In this document: positions 1 to 9,270 of the stretch, piece after piece
Layout of the letters: every line of letters begins with the position of its first letter
How positions within the stretch are numbered: position 1 is the first letter of the stretch
NCBI GenBank assembly: GCA_903893815.1
Contig: CAITNS010000070.1
Location: 1 to 64,000 of the forward strand
DNA from: an uncultured Bacteroidota bacterium
GTDB taxonomy: Bacteria > Bacteroidota > Bacteroidia > B-17B0 > Aurantibacillaceae
DNA length: 64,000 nucleotides
Direction: 5' to 3'
Program-made: the position numbers and the translations under genes
The notes under the pieces: generated by a model
The model's database searches: none
Told to the model about the DNA's origin: nothing
Seen by the model: the letters and a program-made list of their open reading frames with translations, nothing else

Positions 1-129
1 ACTATATGTTCCGCTTGAATTAAAACTAAAATACATTGATTCGTAAATTCCATTGTCAGGCGCCTTTCTAAAAAGAATAGTGTCTTTAGGGATAATTGCT
101 AATTTATATTTAAGTCTTAATTTGTCCAT
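1..129 (-). CDS. Hypothetical protein, 5' part only
   Basis: This open frame runs off the left edge of the window and is absent from the ORF track because it has no stop here. It starts at an ATG and encodes 43 residues beginning MDKLRLKYKLAIIPKDTILF, followed by a stretch rich in Ser, Tyr and Phe. There is no signal peptide. A TAAATTTG box lies about 75 nt upstream, which supports it as a real gene start. The phrase 'DTILFRKA' loosely recalls the N-terminus of RES-type NAD-degrading toxins, but that is a weak impression and I do not assign the function. The rest of the gene is outside the window. Confidence 0.5.
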   Translation of the reverse strand, partial: MDKLRLKYKLAIIPKDTILFRKAPDNGIYESMYFSFNSSGTYS

Positions 130-203
130 TGAAGTTTTTGTCTCTCGTCAGCAGCTATTACCACTAACTTACATATAGGAACCATTTTATGGTGTCAATA
201 TTG

Positions 204-211
204 CAAATTTA
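204..211 (-). promoter_or_regulatory. Bacteroidota -7 box (TAAATTTG) for the left-edge gene
   Basis: On the minus strand this reads TAAATTTG, an exact match to the Bacteroidota TAnnTTTG consensus, upstream of the ATG at 129. It is inferred from sequence only. Confidence 0.4.
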
Positions 212-255
212 ACAATATTACACCAATTTTTTGATTCAAATCGGTTTTAAAAAAT

Positions 256-2400
256 TTACTTCTCCCCCTTAAAAATATCCTTAATCTTATCTTTTAGATG
301 GATGACTTTTTCGATATTTTCTTGGAAAGCAGGAACTGTCATTTCAGTAATTTGTGAGTGGCTTAATGATTTTAAAGACTCAGGATAAAACACAATAAAA
401 CTAGTGAATTCATTATTTTTATTCAATGTCTTAGGCATGTTATCAATATGAAAATCAAAGGATACAGTTTGTTTGCGGCTGCTTAAAAAGATGTATAAAT
501 CATCTTCTTTTACTTTCTCAATAATGTCGCTATCCTCAAAACCACTTAGCATTAAGTAATTATAAAACTCTCGTTTTTTATCTTTATTAAGAGCTGTAAA
601 GGCTTCAATGGTTTTTTGTTGTCCGTAAATAATAGCATCGCTACCCATTTGTTTCAGCACCGAATTAATTTTACGAACCACTAAATTAAATCCGCTTTCT
701 AATTCGCAGTTTGGTGCTAACAAAACAATAATTCGTTTATAGGTGTTTAAGGGTTGTAAAACTTTAGAGATAATAATAGCTTGTTTGGTTTTCACTAACA
801 AATTATCAGCAATACTTCCAAAAATTAAATTACCTGTTCCCTGTTGAGCTTTCCAACTAATTAAAATATCCGAAATGCTGTAAGCTTTAGCCGAACGAGC
901 AATCCCATCCACAATACTTAAATCAACTTTTTTAAGAACTTGCACTTTTTTATCGCCCGACGAAATTTGCTCTACTACACTATCAATCACTTTTTTTACA
1001 ATATTGATACGTTCATCGGCATCTTCATTTTCTTCAACAATTGATAAAGGATAAATTGGTTCATGCGATTTATCGTCTTTAATAATCAAGGCCAAATCAA
1101 TTAAACGGGCAATGTTTTCGGGATTACTAACCGGAATTAAAATACGTTCTGTTCTATCAATAATTTTCTTAGAGGTTTCTTTATCGGTAATAGCAATTTT
1201 ACGAGCCGCTCTTTCGGTCACAAACGAACTTACCATACAAGTAATTAATATTAAGATGATAGTTCCATTAATCACATTTTGGTCAAATAAACCAATATCA
1301 TAACCTACTTTAATAACCGCTAATGTAGCTGCTGCGTGAGAGGCACTTAAACCAAACATCACTCGTTTTTCGTACTTAGTGTATTTATAAATAGCTCCCG
1401 TTACTTGTGCGGCTAACCATTTGGTGACTAATGCAACTAAACTTAAAATCCCTGCAAAAATTAAAGCATCCGTTCCTTTTAAAAATACAGTAAAGTCAAC
1501 CAGCATTCCCGCGCTAATTAAGAAGAAAGGAATAAACAAAGTGTTACCAATAAATACAACACGATTCATTAATACGGAGTTATGAGGAATAACCCGATTT
1601 AAAGCTAAACCAGCTAAGAAAGCTCCAATAATGGGCTCAACGCCTGCTAATTCAGAAAAGAAACCTGCAATAAATACAACTGCTAATACATAAATGTACT
1701 GTGAACTCCCCTGCCCTTCAATGTTTCTAAAAAACCAACGACTTACTTTAGGCAATAAATATAAAACAGCAAAACATAACAAACCTAAGGACACAACTAA
1801 TCTTACCCAAAACATCGCATTAATTTCGCCCCCAACTACATTGGTAATGACTCCCAATAAAATCAAAACGGCACTATCGGTAATAATAGTTCCTCCAAAA
1901 GAAATTTGTACAGCCCTATTTTTTACAATACCCATATTACTTACAATAGGGTAACTCAACAGTGTGTGAGTAGCAAACATACTGGCTAACAATAAAGCTG
2001 GCCATAAGGTAAAACCAAATATGTAAGTGCATACTAAAAAGCCAATACTAATAGGAATAAAAAATGTGAAGGCTCCAAACACCAAACTTTTGCTTCGGTT
2101 TTGTTTATACTCTTGCATATCAATTTCTAAACCAGCCAAAAACATAATGTAGAGCAAGCCTGTTTTACTGAACAACTCAAAGCTGGTAGACTTTTCAATG
2201 ATATGTAAAGTGTGTGGACCAATAATTACACCAGCTATAATTAAACCAATAATTCCTGGAATACGGAAGCGCTTTAAGACTAAAGGCGCAAATAAAATGA
2301 TAAGAAGGGTTAAGGCTAAAATTAATACCGGATTTTTTACCGGCAGGTAATGACTAAAAAAATCGTTAAAGGTTTGCAAATTGCCTGCAAGTAAAAACAT
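256..2400 (-). CDS. CPA2-family cation/proton antiporter with C-terminal stress-type domain
   Basis: A 714-residue inner-membrane protein. Residues about 20-410 are a string of hydrophobic helices with the CPA2 features FLAGLEID (about 87-94) and a TIITDSA helix near 171-177, as in KefB/NhaS-type monovalent cation:proton antiporters. Residues about 420-714 are soluble, with alternating strands and helices typical of the universal-stress-like tails on Bacteroidota antiporters. By family it exchanges Na+ or K+ for H+, and the tail may sense a nucleotide or stress signal. It appears monocistronic with its own -7 box. Ion specificity cannot be read from the sequence. Confidence 0.88.
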   Translation of the reverse strand: MFLLAGNLQTFNDFFSHYLPVKNPVLILALTLLIILFAPLVLKRFRIPGIIGLIIAGVIIGPHTLHIIEKSTSFELFSKTGLLYIMFLAGLEIDMQEYKQNRSKSLVFGAFTFFIPISIGFLVCTYIFGFTLWPALLLASMFATHTLLSYPIVSNMGIVKNRAVQISFGGTIITDSAVLILLGVITNVVGGEINAMFWVRLVVSLGLLCFAVLYLLPKVSRWFFRNIEGQGSSQYIYVLAVVFIAGFFSELAGVEPIIGAFLAGLALNRVIPHNSVLMNRVVFIGNTLFIPFFLISAGMLVDFTVFLKGTDALIFAGILSLVALVTKWLAAQVTGAIYKYTKYEKRVMFGLSASHAAATLAVIKVGYDIGLFDQNVINGTIILILITCMVSSFVTERAARKIAITDKETSKKIIDRTERILIPVSNPENIARLIDLALIIKDDKSHEPIYPLSIVEENEDADERINIVKKVIDSVVEQISSGDKKVQVLKKVDLSIVDGIARSAKAYSISDILISWKAQQGTGNLIFGSIADNLLVKTKQAIIISKVLQPLNTYKRIIVLLAPNCELESGFNLVVRKINSVLKQMGSDAIIYGQQKTIEAFTALNKDKKREFYNYLMLSGFEDSDIIEKVKEDDLYIFLSSRKQTVSFDFHIDNMPKTLNKNNEFTSFIVFYPESLKSLSHSQITEMTVPAFQENIEKVIHLKDKIKDIFKGEK

Positions 2401-2415
2401 ACATTATCTTTAAAA

Positions 2416-2423
2416 CAAAAATA
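2416..2423 (-). promoter_or_regulatory. -7 box (TATTTTTG) of the antiporter gene
   Basis: The minus strand reads TATTTTTG, matching TAnnTTTG, 16 nt upstream of the ATG. It fits a short leader. Confidence 0.45.
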
Positions 2424-2479
2424 GAGAATTAATGCGTACTAAAGACAAAATACTAGAAATATGTGTGATTAAACTTGTG

Positions 2480-2585
2480 TCACTTCGAGTAAATTTGCCT
2501 GACTGTTGCAAATGAGTATCAAGAAGAGAATTTACAAAAACTCGATACATTTTTTTAGAAGAGACAGAAAAAACACTCGAAGTGA
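2480..2585. repeat. 106-bp intergenic palindromic element
   Basis: The element is bounded by perfect 11-bp terminal inverted repeats (TCACTTCGAGT and ACTCGAAGTGA). It carries an inner near-inverted pair, GTATCAAG and CTCGATAC (7 of 8 matching). It fills the gap between two minus-strand genes and has no credible ORF. It resembles the 'TTCGAG' interspersed palindromes I know from flavobacterial genomes, which may be MITE-like or REP-like. Copy number cannot be judged from this window. Confidence 0.6.
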
Positions 2586-2599
2586 ACCACAAATAAAGA

Positions 2600-5053
2600 C
2601 TAAAACGTTAACACATATTGAACGGCTGCTGTGCGTGGCGATTCAATTTTAAGAGGTCTTAAAGAATACTCTGCATTAAATACATTATTGCAAACAATAG
2701 AAACCTTTTGTTTTTTATCCACATTGTAACTTACGCGAGCATCCCAAATACTAATGTCTAAATGCGTTTGCCAATAATTTACACCTTTTATTTTTTCTAC
2801 ATAAGGATAAAAGCCTTCTGTTAAAGTTTCAACATCTTTAAAAGCTCTGTCAACATTTTGCATTTTTGTGTAGTACTTATTACTTACTCCCACATTAAAA
2901 CGGTAAATTTTAAACTCCAGATCCAATTTAAACATGTGCTGAAAGCGGTATTTTAAAATATTATTTGTTGTATCCATGCTACTGCTTTTGTAACTTAAAT
3001 CTTGACCAAAACCACCTAACGATTTATCACGAGCATACACACTATCAGGAGTTAAACTAACAGGCTCAATGTAAGTGTAACCTATTAATGCTGATACACC
3101 AAAACGCTTATTTGTTTCTGGAGTTGTAGCCGCTAACGACATATCAACCCCTCTCACTCTTGAATCGCCAGTATTTAAAAATTTAAATCCAACAATAGCC
3201 ACCTCGGGATCCCAAACACCAAATAAATACTCAATGGTATTATGGTATTTTTGGTAGAAACCTGCGATATCAAAATAACCTTTACAGTTTCCTATTTTAA
3301 AACCTTGCTTAATCCCAATTTCAAAACTGTTACTAGTTTCGGGTTTTAAATCAGGGTTAGGAAAAATACCAAATAACCCAGCTTTTGTTGTAATATATCT
3401 TTCGGTAATTGTTGGATAACGAAACCCTTGACCGTATGAGGTACGAATAAAAGTTCCTCTAGTTATTTGCAAATTTGCTCCCGCTCTAAAAATTGGAGCT
3501 ACTACACTATTTAAATCATTCATTTTAAAATATTCGTAACGCACTCCACCAGATAAATTTAAAACTCTCCAAAACTTTTTATCCAATTGCATATATCCTG
3601 AAGCATTTACAATTTTATTGTTTGGTTGTCCGCTTGATACATATAATCTAGAAGAAGAATATGAAATATTACCTACCACTCCGCCTGTAAAATTTAAATC
3701 AATGCTTTTAAATTTACGCTGCAATTGATATTCGCCAAAATACATGGTTCCTTTATTGGATTGATTATTTGAGATGACATTATCTGAGTGAAAAACGCGT
3801 GTTTGTATACTGTGACTCAAACCATTTTTAGTGGTGTACTTTATAAAAGGATCTACGTTAAATAATACTTGATCTTCTAAAAACACCGCGCCCGGATAAC
3901 CTCTATATAATCCTAAAGAGTCATCTAGCCAAGCAAACACCATATTAGTTTTGTTAACCATGAAATTCGCATTTACTCCAAAATTTAATCCCTCAATTCG
4001 TTTTACGCGATAACGCAAATTCAAATTCACACGTGCTCGTTTCTTAAGCATATCATTATTAGTGAATGTGGGGATTGAATCTTCCAATAATAATGCTTTT
4101 TTAATTGCGGGCTCCATGTATGGCGCCGGAGGCGGAGGGCCAATATAACCTTGATCGATATTAAAATTGGCACCAATCACAAAATCTAAATTTTTATTAA
4201 TGATGCGAGAATGAAATAAATTTAAATTACTGAAGCCAGGGAAAGAATTATTGTCTCGCGTTTTGTACCAATTTTCGGAAGGAGCTTGAGGAATACTGTA
4301 TTGCCCTGCCGAATAATTAATACTAGTTTTAGGTGTACTACGAGGATATGCCGAACGAATACTAATAACTCCGTTTAAAGCAGATGAACCATACAAAACA
4401 GAGGACGCACCTTTAATCACTTCAATTTGCTCGATGTTTTCTACTGGTATATAACTCCATTCTGGTCGACCTGCGTCTCCGCTTAATAAGGGAACACCAT
4501 CCACCACTATAGCAACGCGGCTTCCGACTCCAAATGTAAAACCACTTCCTCCTCTAATTTGAGGATCGTTATCAATAATGGTTAATCCAGGAACTTGCTC
4601 TAACGCCGTTTCGATACTTGTGGTGTTTTTATTAGCAATTAAACTAGGCTTTAACACTTCCATCGAAACCGTTAATTCTTCGAGTTTTTGTTCAAATTTA
4701 CCAGATGAAACAACTACTGTTTCAAGTGTTTTTGCGCTTTGTTTTAAAGCTAAATTTTTTTGGAAAATTTCATTCTCTTTAATTACAACCGAAAAGGTAT
4801 CGCTTTGTAAACCTAAATAACTACACAAAATTTTGTACTTACCAGTATCTAAAACCAACACATAATTACCTTCTATATCAGTAGCTGTTCCTTTAGATAA
4901 ATCGCTTAATAATTGAATCGTAGCACCAATAATAGGTTCTTTACTATCCTTATCGGTGATATTGCCTTTTAAAACTCCTGTGCCTGTTTGGCTATATAAA
5001 GAAACTGAACTAATAAATAATCCAATTAATGCAAGTAAACGAAATTTATACAT
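2600..5053 (-). CDS. TonB-dependent outer-membrane receptor
   Basis: An 817-residue outer-membrane protein. It has a signal peptide (residues 1-21, ending SLYSQ), a carboxypeptidase-regulatory-like beta-sandwich (about 27-110, with GNITDKDSKEPIIGATIQ), a plug domain (about 125-235, with IEVIKGASSVLYGSSALNG) and a long beta-barrel ending in the aromatic residue F expected at the C-terminus. Such receptors import iron chelates, cobalamin or glycans using TonB energy. No SusD partner lies next to it, which argues against the SusC glycan type. The substrate is unknown. The next gene upstream is separated by a terminator, so this gene probably has its own, unrecognised promoter. Confidence 0.9.
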   Translation of the reverse strand: MYKFRLLALIGLFISSVSLYSQTGTGVLKGNITDKDSKEPIIGATIQLLSDLSKGTATDIEGNYVLVLDTGKYKILCSYLGLQSDTFSVVIKENEIFQKNLALKQSAKTLETVVVSSGKFEQKLEELTVSMEVLKPSLIANKNTTSIETALEQVPGLTIIDNDPQIRGGSGFTFGVGSRVAIVVDGVPLLSGDAGRPEWSYIPVENIEQIEVIKGASSVLYGSSALNGVISIRSAYPRSTPKTSINYSAGQYSIPQAPSENWYKTRDNNSFPGFSNLNLFHSRIINKNLDFVIGANFNIDQGYIGPPPPAPYMEPAIKKALLLEDSIPTFTNNDMLKKRARVNLNLRYRVKRIEGLNFGVNANFMVNKTNMVFAWLDDSLGLYRGYPGAVFLEDQVLFNVDPFIKYTTKNGLSHSIQTRVFHSDNVISNNQSNKGTMYFGEYQLQRKFKSIDLNFTGGVVGNISYSSSRLYVSSGQPNNKIVNASGYMQLDKKFWRVLNLSGGVRYEYFKMNDLNSVVAPIFRAGANLQITRGTFIRTSYGQGFRYPTITERYITTKAGLFGIFPNPDLKPETSNSFEIGIKQGFKIGNCKGYFDIAGFYQKYHNTIEYLFGVWDPEVAIVGFKFLNTGDSRVRGVDMSLAATTPETNKRFGVSALIGYTYIEPVSLTPDSVYARDKSLGGFGQDLSYKSSSMDTTNNILKYRFQHMFKLDLEFKIYRFNVGVSNKYYTKMQNVDRAFKDVETLTEGFYPYVEKIKGVNYWQTHLDISIWDARVSYNVDKKQKVSIVCNNVFNAEYSLRPLKIESPRTAAVQYVLTF

Positions 5054-5064
5054 ATAGTTAAAAT

Positions 5065-5093
5065 AAAACCCTAACTGATTTGGTTAGGGTTTT
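5065..5093 (-). terminator. Intrinsic terminator of the T9SS protein gene
   Basis: An 11-bp perfect stem (AAAACCCTAAC with its complement) and a 7-nt loop lie just downstream of the stop at 5115 on the minus strand, followed by a T-rich tail. Confidence 0.7.
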
Positions 5094-5114
5094 AAAAATA
5101 GTGATTAAAACTTA

Positions 5115-6107
5115 TTAGTCGATAAATAATTTACCGAATTTTCCTTGAGATTTACCAGAAACTTTATACATGTAAATACCTGATTTAAATGAAGAAACAT
5201 CGATTTTGTTAACTGAATTGTTTTCGATTTGCTGAGTAGAAACTAATTGCCCAGTAGCATTATAAATATCAATAGTTGAACTTTCGTTATTCTTGTTTAA
5301 GAAATCAACGTAAATTGTTTTATCATAAAAATACACTTTTACATTTTTATCAAAATCATTTTCTTTAACCGAAACAGGGTTATTATAAATTAAATCTAAA
5401 TCATCCACCCATAATTTACTTCCATTACCTGTAAAACCTGGAGCAACAGTTAATTGGTTGTTTGATGAAGTAATATTAACCATTATAAATGCAGGAATAT
5501 TTGAGTTCATATAGTTAAAAGGAACAGAAAAACGTTTCCAAGAAGCTTGATTTGAAGCAGGAGAAACATATAACGCATCTCCAATTTTATTAGCAGATAA
5601 ATTAGCATGGTTACTATTTACGGGTGTTGGCGGATCAAAATAATCACCAAAATGCAAAATAGCATATACTTTACCTTGTTCTGCCGAAGCACCAGTTCCA
5701 GTAGTTGCTTGTGTATATTTATACCAACCCACTAAACTATCTGGGCGACCAGTAAAAGCAATTTTATTAGCGCCAGTTGCAGCAAGAAATCCTTCCGATT
5801 TATTTGAACTAGGAGCATTAACTTGCCCAGTTGTTACATTTCCGTTAACTACCGCTACGATATAATATTTAGTTTCAACTCGAACACTATAAGATCCTGA
5901 ATGCGGAGAAGCTGTTTCCCTGTAACAAGTTTGCGGACCAGAAGTGGCTAAACCTGTACCGGTTTTATTTGAATTCCAAGATGTTGGTTCTTCTGTAGCA
6001 GAACCAATATTTTCCCAATTCTCAAAACCAGGATTTGGAATTTGAGTTTGAGCAAAAGAAAATAAAAAAGCCGATAAAGAAAAAAATAAAGTAAATGTTT
6101 TATTCAT
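5115..6107 (-). CDS. Secreted protein with T9SS type A sorting domain
   Basis: I start this at the internal ATG (MNKTFTLFFS) because it gives a clean signal peptide ending SFAQ. The longer ORF adds 12 unlikely residues. The product is about 330 residues. The N-terminal half begins TQIPNPGFENWE and has the beta-rich layout of putative carbohydrate-binding domains found on secreted Bacteroidota proteins. The last 80 or so residues (VKVYFYDKTIYVDFLNK through GIYMYKVSGK) are a T9SS C-terminal domain that directs export and cell-surface attachment. No catalytic residues are recognisable. The ligand is unknown. Confidence 0.8.
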   Translation of the reverse strand: MNKTFTLFFSLSAFLFSFAQTQIPNPGFENWENIGSATEEPTSWNSNKTGTGLATSGPQTCYRETASPHSGSYSVRVETKYYIVAVVNGNVTTGQVNAPSSNKSEGFLAATGANKIAFTGRPDSLVGWYKYTQATTGTGASAEQGKVYAILHFGDYFDPPTPVNSNHANLSANKIGDALYVSPASNQASWKRFSVPFNYMNSNIPAFIMVNITSSNNQLTVAPGFTGNGSKLWVDDLDLIYNNPVSVKENDFDKNVKVYFYDKTIYVDFLNKNNESSTIDIYNATGQLVSTQQIENNSVNKIDVSSFKSGIYMYKVSGKSQGKFGKLFID

Positions 6108-6273
6108 AGTATTTTGTTTAATCATTACAACTATATAAATCAAAAATTTAATAGCTGGTTTTTTATAATTGTTTAGATGTGTAAAATTACAAATAAAATA
6201 CAGTTTCAGTATTATTTAATAGTTTTTTATTTAACAGTATAAACCTAATAACTCATATCATTAATAATCAAAA

Positions 6274-6304
6274 AACGCCCTAAACCATTACAGTTTAAGG
6301 CGTT
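6274..6304 (-). terminator. Intrinsic terminator of the PspC operon
   Basis: The stem AACGCC/GGCGTT is extended by TAAAC/GTTTA around a short loop, 40 nt past the stop of the PspC gene. On the minus strand it is followed by a T-containing tail. Confidence 0.65.
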
Positions 6305-6345
6305 AAAATATTTTAATTTAGTATGTTACTTAATTAAAAACCATT

Positions 6346-8235
6346 TTATTTATTTTCAGGAGGCACCAGAAGTCCTTCAGGCTCTTTTGGTTCTTTTTTT
6401 CTATTCGTTTTTTTAACGCCATTCTTATCTATCACTACTTTCGTCTTTTTGGTATTAATATTTATACCGTTGCTATCAATTTTTATTTGAGCATCGTTGG
6501 AATTGATATCTACACCATTCACGTTTATTTTGACATTTTTTTCGACATTAACTTCGTCGTCTAATCCATTAATATGATCTCCAACCGAAATTAATCCATC
6601 ACAATCCAAACATCTTAATCCATTTTCAGTCATCATCCAACGGCGATTAACCATATCTCCATCATACGTATTAGTTACGTTTTCGATATCATAAATCATA
6701 TTTTCTAAAGATTTATCTAAGTAAATCACTTTTCCAACAGGCAGTTTTAAAATCACTGATAAATCTTGTACTCTAAATTTATCAGCATTATTTACTTTAA
6801 ATAAGTTATCAAATTCAATTAAACTATCGGTTTGAGAAACAACATAAGAAATATTTTTTGCTCTATCAGATGCGCTAGCTTTATTACTGCCTTTAGCTTC
6901 TTTTACAATCACTATTTCAATTCTATCGGTTTGAGATTTGATGATATTTAATTGTGCGTGACCAAGTAAATATTTTACACCGTTATTTTCACCAATCATA
7001 TAATCATTATCACCTCTGCTGTAACGGCGATAATTTTTCTCACCCTCTTCATCGTCATCACTCTCATGTAATTCTAATGAATTAACAGGTGTTTCATGCA
7101 TTTTCAAATACAAGATATCTTTTTGAACTACAGTAAAATTCTCTCTTACTTTGGCTGTTTTATTAAAATCACTTCCTGTTTTAATACCAACCATTAACAA
7201 TAAAAAGAATCCTATTAACCAAATTATACCAGCAGATAAATTAACCCAACGATTAGAGTATCTGATTTTAAATAAAATCTTCACTCCACCATAAATCATC
7301 ATGATAATTGGTGTTCCAATAAAAATAGCTATTCCTATTAATCCTAAGTAAAAATCCTTTCCATCTAGTAATAACAAATCTATCCACTCTTTTCCATCTA
7401 CATTATTTGGAAACAAGGTCATCCCAAACACTGAGGTAAATAATCCAAAGAAAAAAATAACTCCAAAAACGACCATGAATATTCCTATAATTTTTAAAAG
7501 CACTCTTCCTATATTCAATAAAATATCGCCTATAAAATCAACTATTTTTTCAATTGTATTTCTAGGGACATCCTTATGGGTTGAAGCCATATTTTTAAAT
7601 TCGTCTCCGTATTTCTCCATACGCTTTTTTAATTGCTCTGCTTCTTCTTTTACTGCTTTAGAAATATTATTAATATCCGCTTTTTCGCCTTTCATTGATA
7701 ATTTTTCAGCAGTCGTTTTAGCTTCAGGAATTGCTATCCATAATATTAAGTATAACAAAAAGCCCGTTCCTCCAAAAAAGAACATTAAAAGCAAAGCAAT
7801 TCTTATCCAAACTGGATCAATACCAAAATAGTGTCCAATACCCGAACAAACACCACCTAATACTTTGCTATCACCATCACGGTGTAAACGTTTTTTAATT
7901 GGTTCGCCATTATCGGTTGTTGTATAATTTTCTGACGTATTTTCTGATGAAGTATTACCTGCGGCTTCTGCATCTCCAGCAAACTCCTCAGGTTTACCCA
8001 TACTTTCCATTACAAAATCCACATCACTCATCAATACTACTTGTTTAACTGGGCTAGTTTTACTTTGTAACATTTCAGCAATACGAGCTTCAATATCGCT
8101 CATAATTTCGCTACCACCATCTGCTTTGCTAAAATAGCCTTTAATAGTAGCTAAGTATTTACTCAACTTATCAAAAGCGTCTTCTTCTATATGAAAAATA
8201 ATGCCGCTTATATTTATGGTTACTGTTTTATTCAT
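6346..8235 (-). CDS. PspC-domain membrane protein
   Basis: A 629-residue protein. The N-terminal 85 residues (MNKTVTINISGIIFHIEEDA...) are the conserved cytoplasmic domain seen before PspC in Bacteroidota. The PspC domain spans about 115-171 (KVLGGVCSGIGHYFGIDP, then a hydrophobic helix ending LILWIAIPEAKT). Three to four more membrane helices follow (about 230-345), then a beta-rich C-terminal region with repeating GVDINSNDAQIKIDSNGIN-like phrases that suggest a beta-helix or bactofilin-like stack. PspC proteins act in envelope stress signalling. It is the last gene of the operon with PadR directly upstream, a common arrangement in this phylum. Confidence 0.87.
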   Translation of the reverse strand: MNKTVTINISGIIFHIEEDAFDKLSKYLATIKGYFSKADGGSEIMSDIEARIAEMLQSKTSPVKQVVLMSDVDFVMESMGKPEEFAGDAEAAGNTSSENTSENYTTTDNGEPIKKRLHRDGDSKVLGGVCSGIGHYFGIDPVWIRIALLLMFFFGGTGFLLYLILWIAIPEAKTTAEKLSMKGEKADINNISKAVKEEAEQLKKRMEKYGDEFKNMASTHKDVPRNTIEKIVDFIGDILLNIGRVLLKIIGIFMVVFGVIFFFGLFTSVFGMTLFPNNVDGKEWIDLLLLDGKDFYLGLIGIAIFIGTPIIMMIYGGVKILFKIRYSNRWVNLSAGIIWLIGFFLLLMVGIKTGSDFNKTAKVRENFTVVQKDILYLKMHETPVNSLELHESDDDEEGEKNYRRYSRGDNDYMIGENNGVKYLLGHAQLNIIKSQTDRIEIVIVKEAKGSNKASASDRAKNISYVVSQTDSLIEFDNLFKVNNADKFRVQDLSVILKLPVGKVIYLDKSLENMIYDIENVTNTYDGDMVNRRWMMTENGLRCLDCDGLISVGDHINGLDDEVNVEKNVKINVNGVDINSNDAQIKIDSNGININTKKTKVVIDKNGVKKTNRKKEPKEPEGLLVPPENK

Positions 8236-8270
8236 TTTAATTTGTTTTAATATTTTTAAACTAATTTTTT

Positions 8271-8606
8271 TTATTTAGTGTTTTGTACAGTTGTGTTTAC
8301 GGCATTTACTAATTCTAACCAAGATACTTGAAGTTCGTTAAGATAAGTTTGACCTATTTCGGTTAAAAAATAATATTTACGTGGTGGCCCCGAAGTGCTT
8401 TCTTCCCAACGGTAAGACAGCAAGCCGGTATTTTTTAATCGGGTTAACAGCGGATAAAGTGTTCCCTCTACAACTACCAACTTTGTTTCTTTTAATTTCT
8501 CAATAATTTCGGTAGGATAAGCCTCACCTTGAGAAAGTATAGAAAGTATGCATAGTTCGAGAACGCCTTTGCGCATTTGTGCTTTAGCATTTTCAGAATT
8601 TACCAT
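8271..8606 (-). CDS. PadR-family transcriptional regulator
   Basis: A 111-residue winged-helix repressor of the short PadR type: MRKGVLELCILSILSQGEAY begins at residue 11, the recognition helix region is TEIIEKLKETKLVVVEGTLY, and the wing carries SGPPRKYYFLTEIGQTYL. It is 3 nt from the preceding small gene and 35 nt from the PspC gene, so it sits inside a three-gene operon that it probably autoregulates. The dyad at 9246-9270 is the likely operator. The PadR family typically binds such dyads as dimers and releases on ligand or envelope signals. The signal here is unknown. Confidence 0.9.
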   Translation of the reverse strand: MVNSENAKAQMRKGVLELCILSILSQGEAYPTEIIEKLKETKLVVVEGTLYPLLTRLKNTGLLSYRWEESTSGPPRKYYFLTEIGQTYLNELQVSWLELVNAVNTTVQNTK

Positions 8607-8609
8607 GAT

Positions 8610-9008
8610 TTATATTGTTTTAAAATTAAATACTACACTATAAGCATTATTAGCTTTTAGATTACTAAGTTTTAGTTTTGCGAACTGAGTTTCGATTGAT
8701 TTTTTTAATTTATCGTTTGTTGTGTTTGCAACAACTAAATTTATATTTCCTGTTTCGTTTACAGTAAACACCACATTTACTTTTTCTTCTTTATTAAAAT
8801 CCATAAATAAGTTAGGGAATTTAATTTGTTCCTTAATCGTTTTATTAGAGTCCTCAACAACTACTGTTTTTGGAGTTCCTTCTACTTTAGCAGATGTATT
8901 AAGACTAAATAATATACCTACAGCTAAAAAAGCGATTGATTTTTTAAGAGATGTATTACCAATTGTATTTTCAATACTTGCTTTGAATTGGTTAATTTTT
9001 GTTTTCAT
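8610..9008 (-). CDS. Small secreted protein of the PadR-PspC operon
   Basis: I start this at the internal ATG (MKTKINQFKASIENTIG), giving 132 residues. The ORF track's start adds 15 residues with no support. The protein has a polar N-terminus, a hydrophobic segment (about 25-40, AFLAVGILFSLNTSAK) that is a signal peptide or anchor, and then a basic and hydrophobic beta-type domain (FPNLFMDFNKEEKVNVVFTV). This recalls the TonB-like or energy-transducer fold seen in small envelope proteins. No family can be named securely. It is first in the operon and is followed by padR 3 nt later, so its job is probably tied to envelope stress. Confidence 0.65.
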   Translation of the reverse strand: MKTKINQFKASIENTIGNTSLKKSIAFLAVGILFSLNTSAKVEGTPKTVVVEDSNKTIKEQIKFPNLFMDFNKEEKVNVVFTVNETGNINLVVANTTNDKLKKSIETQFAKLKLSNLKANNAYSVVFNFKTI

Positions 9009-9226
9009 TATATTAATTTTTTTGTGATTATTTTCTGTATTAGTTATTTCCATTTTAGATGATTTAGCTTTTTTACTATTTCTGATCTCCTCGTTCGTTT
9101 TGGTTCAGATTCGCGTTATCTTTATTAAACTAGATTTGATGTACTTCACTCTTTTTTAGTCTGCAGAATTAAAAAATTGATTAGTTAAGTTATTTAGTAC
9201 TATGCCATCTTCATTATTGGGCTACA

Positions 9227-9234
9227 CAAAGATA
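9227..9234 (-). promoter_or_regulatory. -7 box (TATCTTTG) of the PadR-PspC operon
   Basis: The minus strand reads TATCTTTG, matching TAnnTTTG. It implies a leader of about 210 nt before the first gene. The operator dyad begins 12 nt upstream, where a -33 element would lie. Confidence 0.5.
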
Positions 9235-9245
9235 CTTAATTATTT

Positions 9246-9270
9246 TAGTACCTTGCACAACATAGTACTA
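9246..9270. promoter_or_regulatory. Putative PadR operator (TAGTAC dyad)
   Basis: A 25-bp dyad of the form TAGTAC-NN-TG-N5-CA-NN-GTACTA, symmetric at 16 of its 24 non-central positions. It lies between the divergent promoters of the PadR operon and terC. A lone half-site with the same AGTAC-NN-TG pattern lies at 9196-9204, downstream of the minus-strand -7 box. Assignment to PadR rests on position and symmetry. Confidence 0.6.

Noticed and set aside
2410-2592. 60-residue minus-strand ORF
   Set aside because: It lies entirely on the palindromic repeat element, has no recognisable domain and no start signal.
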